Position numbers and translations under genes: made by a program. The notes below the pieces were generated by a model. That model saw only the letters and a list, made by a program, of their open reading frames with translations, had not been told where the DNA came from and ran no database searches. From positions 1 to 8,171 of the forward strand of contig CAZDHT010000245.1 of NCBI GenBank assembly GCA_964505325.1: a stretch of DNA of 8,171 nucleotides, in the 5' to 3' direction. Source of the DNA: CAZDHT01 sp964505325 (GTDB taxonomy: Bacteria; Planctomycetota; PUPC01). This document shows positions 6,553-8,171 of the stretch, one piece after another. Position 1 is the stretch's first letter, and the number at the start of each line of letters is the position of its first letter.

Positions 6553-7119
6553 ATGGAAACACTCAGACTGATCCGAAGGCGTAAAGGACTGTCACAACGT
6601 GCTTTAGCTGCCAGGGCGCATCTCTCTTTCAAGGGCGTTCAGCTCATGGAGCAGCCCGGGCGCGACCTGCGCCTCTCCAGCCTCCGCAAAGTGTCTGTGG
6701 CGCTGGGTTTACCGGGGCCCGGGCTCCGGACCGTCGTCGAGCACTTCCTCGCGCAGCCCCCGGACTCCGTGCTGGTTACGTCGCTCCGCATCCTGTGCGG
6801 CGGGCCGGACTCGTGGAAGGTCCACTTGTTCAACTTCGTGGACGCCTTTCGCGCCGGCCGCGACCCGGAACTCATCGCGTCGCCCCCGTTCGAGCGACTC
6901 CACGAGCGGCTCCGTTGTCTGATGGCCTCGACGGTCGAGGAACTGTGTGCCGAATGCCGTGCCCCCGCGCCCGGATGGTGCGGGGGGATTGGTGCCCTGC
7001 CTCGGCCGTGGTTCGTCGCGGAGCGCGAGAGTCTGAAGGCGTTCGCGCTGGTGGAATCACCGGCGGCATTCCGCAAGCGGAACATCTTCGTGCTCGAGAA
7101 CTTCCTGGCGAGGGCATGA
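6553..7119 (+). CDS. XRE-type helix-turn-helix protein, probable antitoxin/autorepressor
   Basis: From ATG 6553 the protein has 188 residues; an in-frame ATG at 6538 would add MYTFH. The start at 6553 is preferred because it coincides with the predicted transcription start, and neither ATG has a Shine-Dalgarno sequence. Residues 1-55 form a Cro/C1-type HTH (METLRLIRRRKGLSQRALA, then FKGVQLMEQ and LRKVSVALGLP). The middle, about 65-115, is unrecognised and probably helical. The C-terminal third has four cysteines (CAEC, WC and one earlier) and ends PWFVAERESLKAFA ... RNIFVLENFLARA, a tail that seems characteristic of HTH partners of nucleotidyltransferase genes. It likely binds the palindrome at 6519-6538, represses its own operon and neutralises the downstream protein. 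Its TGA overlaps the next start (ATGA). The first 100 bases are less GC-rich than the neighbours, hinting at transfer. It is a regulator with high confidence; the antitoxin role is inferred. Confidence 0.8.
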   Translation: METLRLIRRRKGLSQRALAARAHLSFKGVQLMEQPGRDLRLSSLRKVSVALGLPGPGLRTVVEHFLAQPPDSVLVTSLRILCGGPDSWKVHLFNFVDAFRAGRDPELIASPPFERLHERLRCLMASTVEELCAECRAPAPGWCGGIGALPRPWFVAERESLKAFALVESPAAFRKRNIFVLENFLARA

Positions 7120-7631
7120 CCATGCTCGACATCGACACGATCGAGAAGCTCTTCTGTGCGCTCAACGAAGAACTGGGGAGCCGGGGTGTGACAGGCGAGG
7201 TCGGCATCTGCGGCGGCGCCGTGATGTGCCTGGTGTTCAAGGCGCGCACCGCCACGCGCGACGTGGACGGTATCTTCAAGCCGACACGCGAGATCCGCGA
7301 AGCGGCGGCGCGGGTCGGCAGGGCGCTGGGCGTTCCTGAGAACTGGCTCAACGACGCGGCCAAGGGGTTCTTCCTCAGTGACCCGCCGCGCCAAGATGTG
7401 CTGAACTACCCACACCTGCGCGTCTGGGCGCCCACCGCGGAATACATGCTGGCGATGAAATGTGTGTCCGCCCGGTTCGACACGCATGACCAGGGCGACG
7501 TGGTGTTCCTGATCCAACACCTCGGGCTCAGACGACCCGACGACGTCCTGGAAATCGTCTGCCGCTACTACCCTGAGGGTACGGTGCCTGCCAAGACACG
7601 GTTCCTGCTCGAGGAACTGCTCGCCTCGTGA
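7116..7631 (+). CDS. DUF6036/AbiEii-like nucleotidyltransferase-fold protein, candidate toxin
   Basis: The protein has 171 residues from the ATG at 7116 (MTMLDIDTIEKLF); ATG 7122 is a second possible start. The first choice overlaps the upstream stop as ATGA, typical of coupled toxin-antitoxin pairs. ICGGAVMCL (31-39) followed by TRDVDGIF (47-54) gives the GG ... DxD signature of the Pol-beta nucleotidyltransferase fold, with Asp49 and Asp51 as candidate metal ligands. The C-terminal part, EYMLAMKCVSARFDTHDQ, matches the Lys/Asp-containing helices seen in DUF6036 and AbiEii-like proteins. Such proteins may transfer nucleotides to tRNA or to protein; the actual target is not visible. The module stands alone, without transposase or integrase nearby. 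A domesticated or housekeeping role is possible, but context favours a toxin-antitoxin or abortive-infection unit. Confidence 0.75.
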   Translation: MTMLDIDTIEKLFCALNEELGSRGVTGEVGICGGAVMCLVFKARTATRDVDGIFKPTREIREAAARVGRALGVPENWLNDAAKGFFLSDPPRQDVLNYPHLRVWAPTAEYMLAMKCVSARFDTHDQGDVVFLIQHLGLRRPDDVLEIVCRYYPEGTVPAKTRFLLEELLAS

Positions 7632-7661
7632 AGCGCCAACGGCTACCGAGGACGAACATAC

Positions 7662-8171
7662 TCAGTCGACGCTGAAGAAGCACGCCTGGCTGGTCAGGTT
7701 GTCGATGCCCGGCGGGTCGTAGGCGAGGTGGAGTCGGCGGCCGTCGGCGCGGGCGGAGCAGTCGAGCTTCGTGCCGTCCAGATGAAACGACGGCTCGTCG
7801 AGCGTGGCGGTCTCCCCGCGCGGTGCGATGTTCGCGACGAAGGCGAGGCCGAGGCGCGGCGGGTCAGACCAGTCGATGGTGAGGTCGTCGCCGCGGAGGA
7901 GTGTAACGCGCACGCCGCCGTCGGTCTTGCGGACGGAAGGCGTGGCCTCCGTACCGCCGATGAAGAGCAGCGTGAACGTGCAGCCGCCCAGGTCGACGTG
8001 CCACGGCACGCCGGGCCGCGGCGGCTCGTCGGCCGCGGCGCCTTCGATGTCGAAGCCGAAATCCGCGGTGACGCCGTGGACCATCCCGGCGACCTTCTGG
8101 CGCCAGTGCGAGCCGCACAGCCAGCCGCGGTCAACGGGCATCGTGCTGATGCCCGCGAGGACGGTCGAGCC
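7662..8171 (-). CDS. C-terminal fragment of an unrecognised beta-rich protein
   Basis: The frame is open from the right edge to TGA (7662-7664 on the minus strand), giving 169 residues; the start lies beyond the window. The ATG at 8141 is internal, because the frame continues upstream as GSTVLAGIST. The sequence alternates short hydrophobic strands with polar turns (CTFTLLFIGG, GVRVTLLRGDDLTIDW, LGLAFVANIAP, RRLHLAYDPPG), suggesting a beta-sandwich like the C-terminal domains of polysaccharide-active enzymes. WLCGSHWRQKVAGMVHG is the most distinctive stretch. No family is recognised. It converges on the nucleotidyltransferase gene with 30 bases between the stops and no terminator visible. Composition matches the sugar-metabolism genes rather than the HTH gene. 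Confidence 0.65.
   Translation of the reverse strand, partial: GSTVLAGISTMPVDRGWLCGSHWRQKVAGMVHGVTADFGFDIEGAAADEPPRPGVPWHVDLGGCTFTLLFIGGTEATPSVRKTDGGVRVTLLRGDDLTIDWSDPPRLGLAFVANIAPRGETATLDEPSFHLDGTKLDCSARADGRRLHLAYDPPGIDNLTSQACFFSVD

Noticed and set aside
6795..7115. Upstream part of the open frame containing the nucleotidyltransferase
   Set aside because: Overlaps the HTH gene out of frame and shows no family features; the ATGA overlap at 7116 is a typical coupled start.
6639..7520. 293-codon minus-strand frame across the HTH and nucleotidyltransferase genes
   Set aside because: Composition is that of an antisense shadow (His/Arg/Val-rich), no ribosome site, and both sense genes have recognisable motifs.

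Overview
The window is GC-rich and densely coded. Its proteins look like those of an uncultured polysaccharide-degrading bacterium of the Planctomycetota / Lentisphaerota / Armatimonadota type: a DUF4091-like glycoside-hydrolase-type protein, an FG-GAP beta-propeller protein, a Gfo/Idh/MocA oxidoreductase and a TIM-barrel sugar isomerase lie side by side. The phylum is an inference from gene content and style; there is no rRNA or marker gene to confirm it. No tRNA, rRNA, CRISPR array, IS element or integrase was seen.

Layout. (1) Bases 1-2214, plus strand: 3' part of a large multidomain glycoside-hydrolase-like protein whose start is off the window. (2) Bases 2221-4197, minus strand: a LamG-like plus FG-GAP propeller protein ending tail to tail with gene 1, only 6 bases apart. 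(3) Bases 4198-4409: a divergent control region with a good sigma70-type promoter in each direction and a perfect inverted repeat (GGCAATTC-N9-GAATTGCC) covering the -35 of one and abutting the other. (4) Bases 4410-6340, plus strand: a two-gene operon of a Gfo/Idh/MocA dehydrogenase and a sugar phosphate isomerase/epimerase-type enzyme, 11 bases apart. (5) Bases 6341-6537: a gene-poor gap holding overlapping mini-ORFs, one of which begins like a uroporphyrinogen-decarboxylase-family protein, followed by a strong promoter. (6) Bases 6553-7631, plus strand: a two-gene module of an XRE-type helix-turn-helix protein and a DUF6036/AbiEii-like nucleotidyltransferase-fold protein, coupled by an ATGA overlap, resembling a toxin-antitoxin or abortive-infection unit. 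(7) Bases 7662-8171, minus strand: C-terminal end of an unrecognised beta-rich protein running off the window.

Genes 1 to 4 plausibly serve carbohydrate breakdown: polymer-facing proteins (1, 2) and intracellular oxidation/isomerisation of the released sugar (3, 4). The inverted repeat between 2 and 3 suggests that one regulator controls both directions. The HTH/nucleotidyltransferase module appears functionally unrelated and may have been inserted downstream of the sugar operon. Its promoter has a perfect palindrome in the spacer, and the predicted transcription start falls on the ATG itself, so the mRNA is probably leaderless and autoregulated. This module and its control region are the most interesting part of the window.
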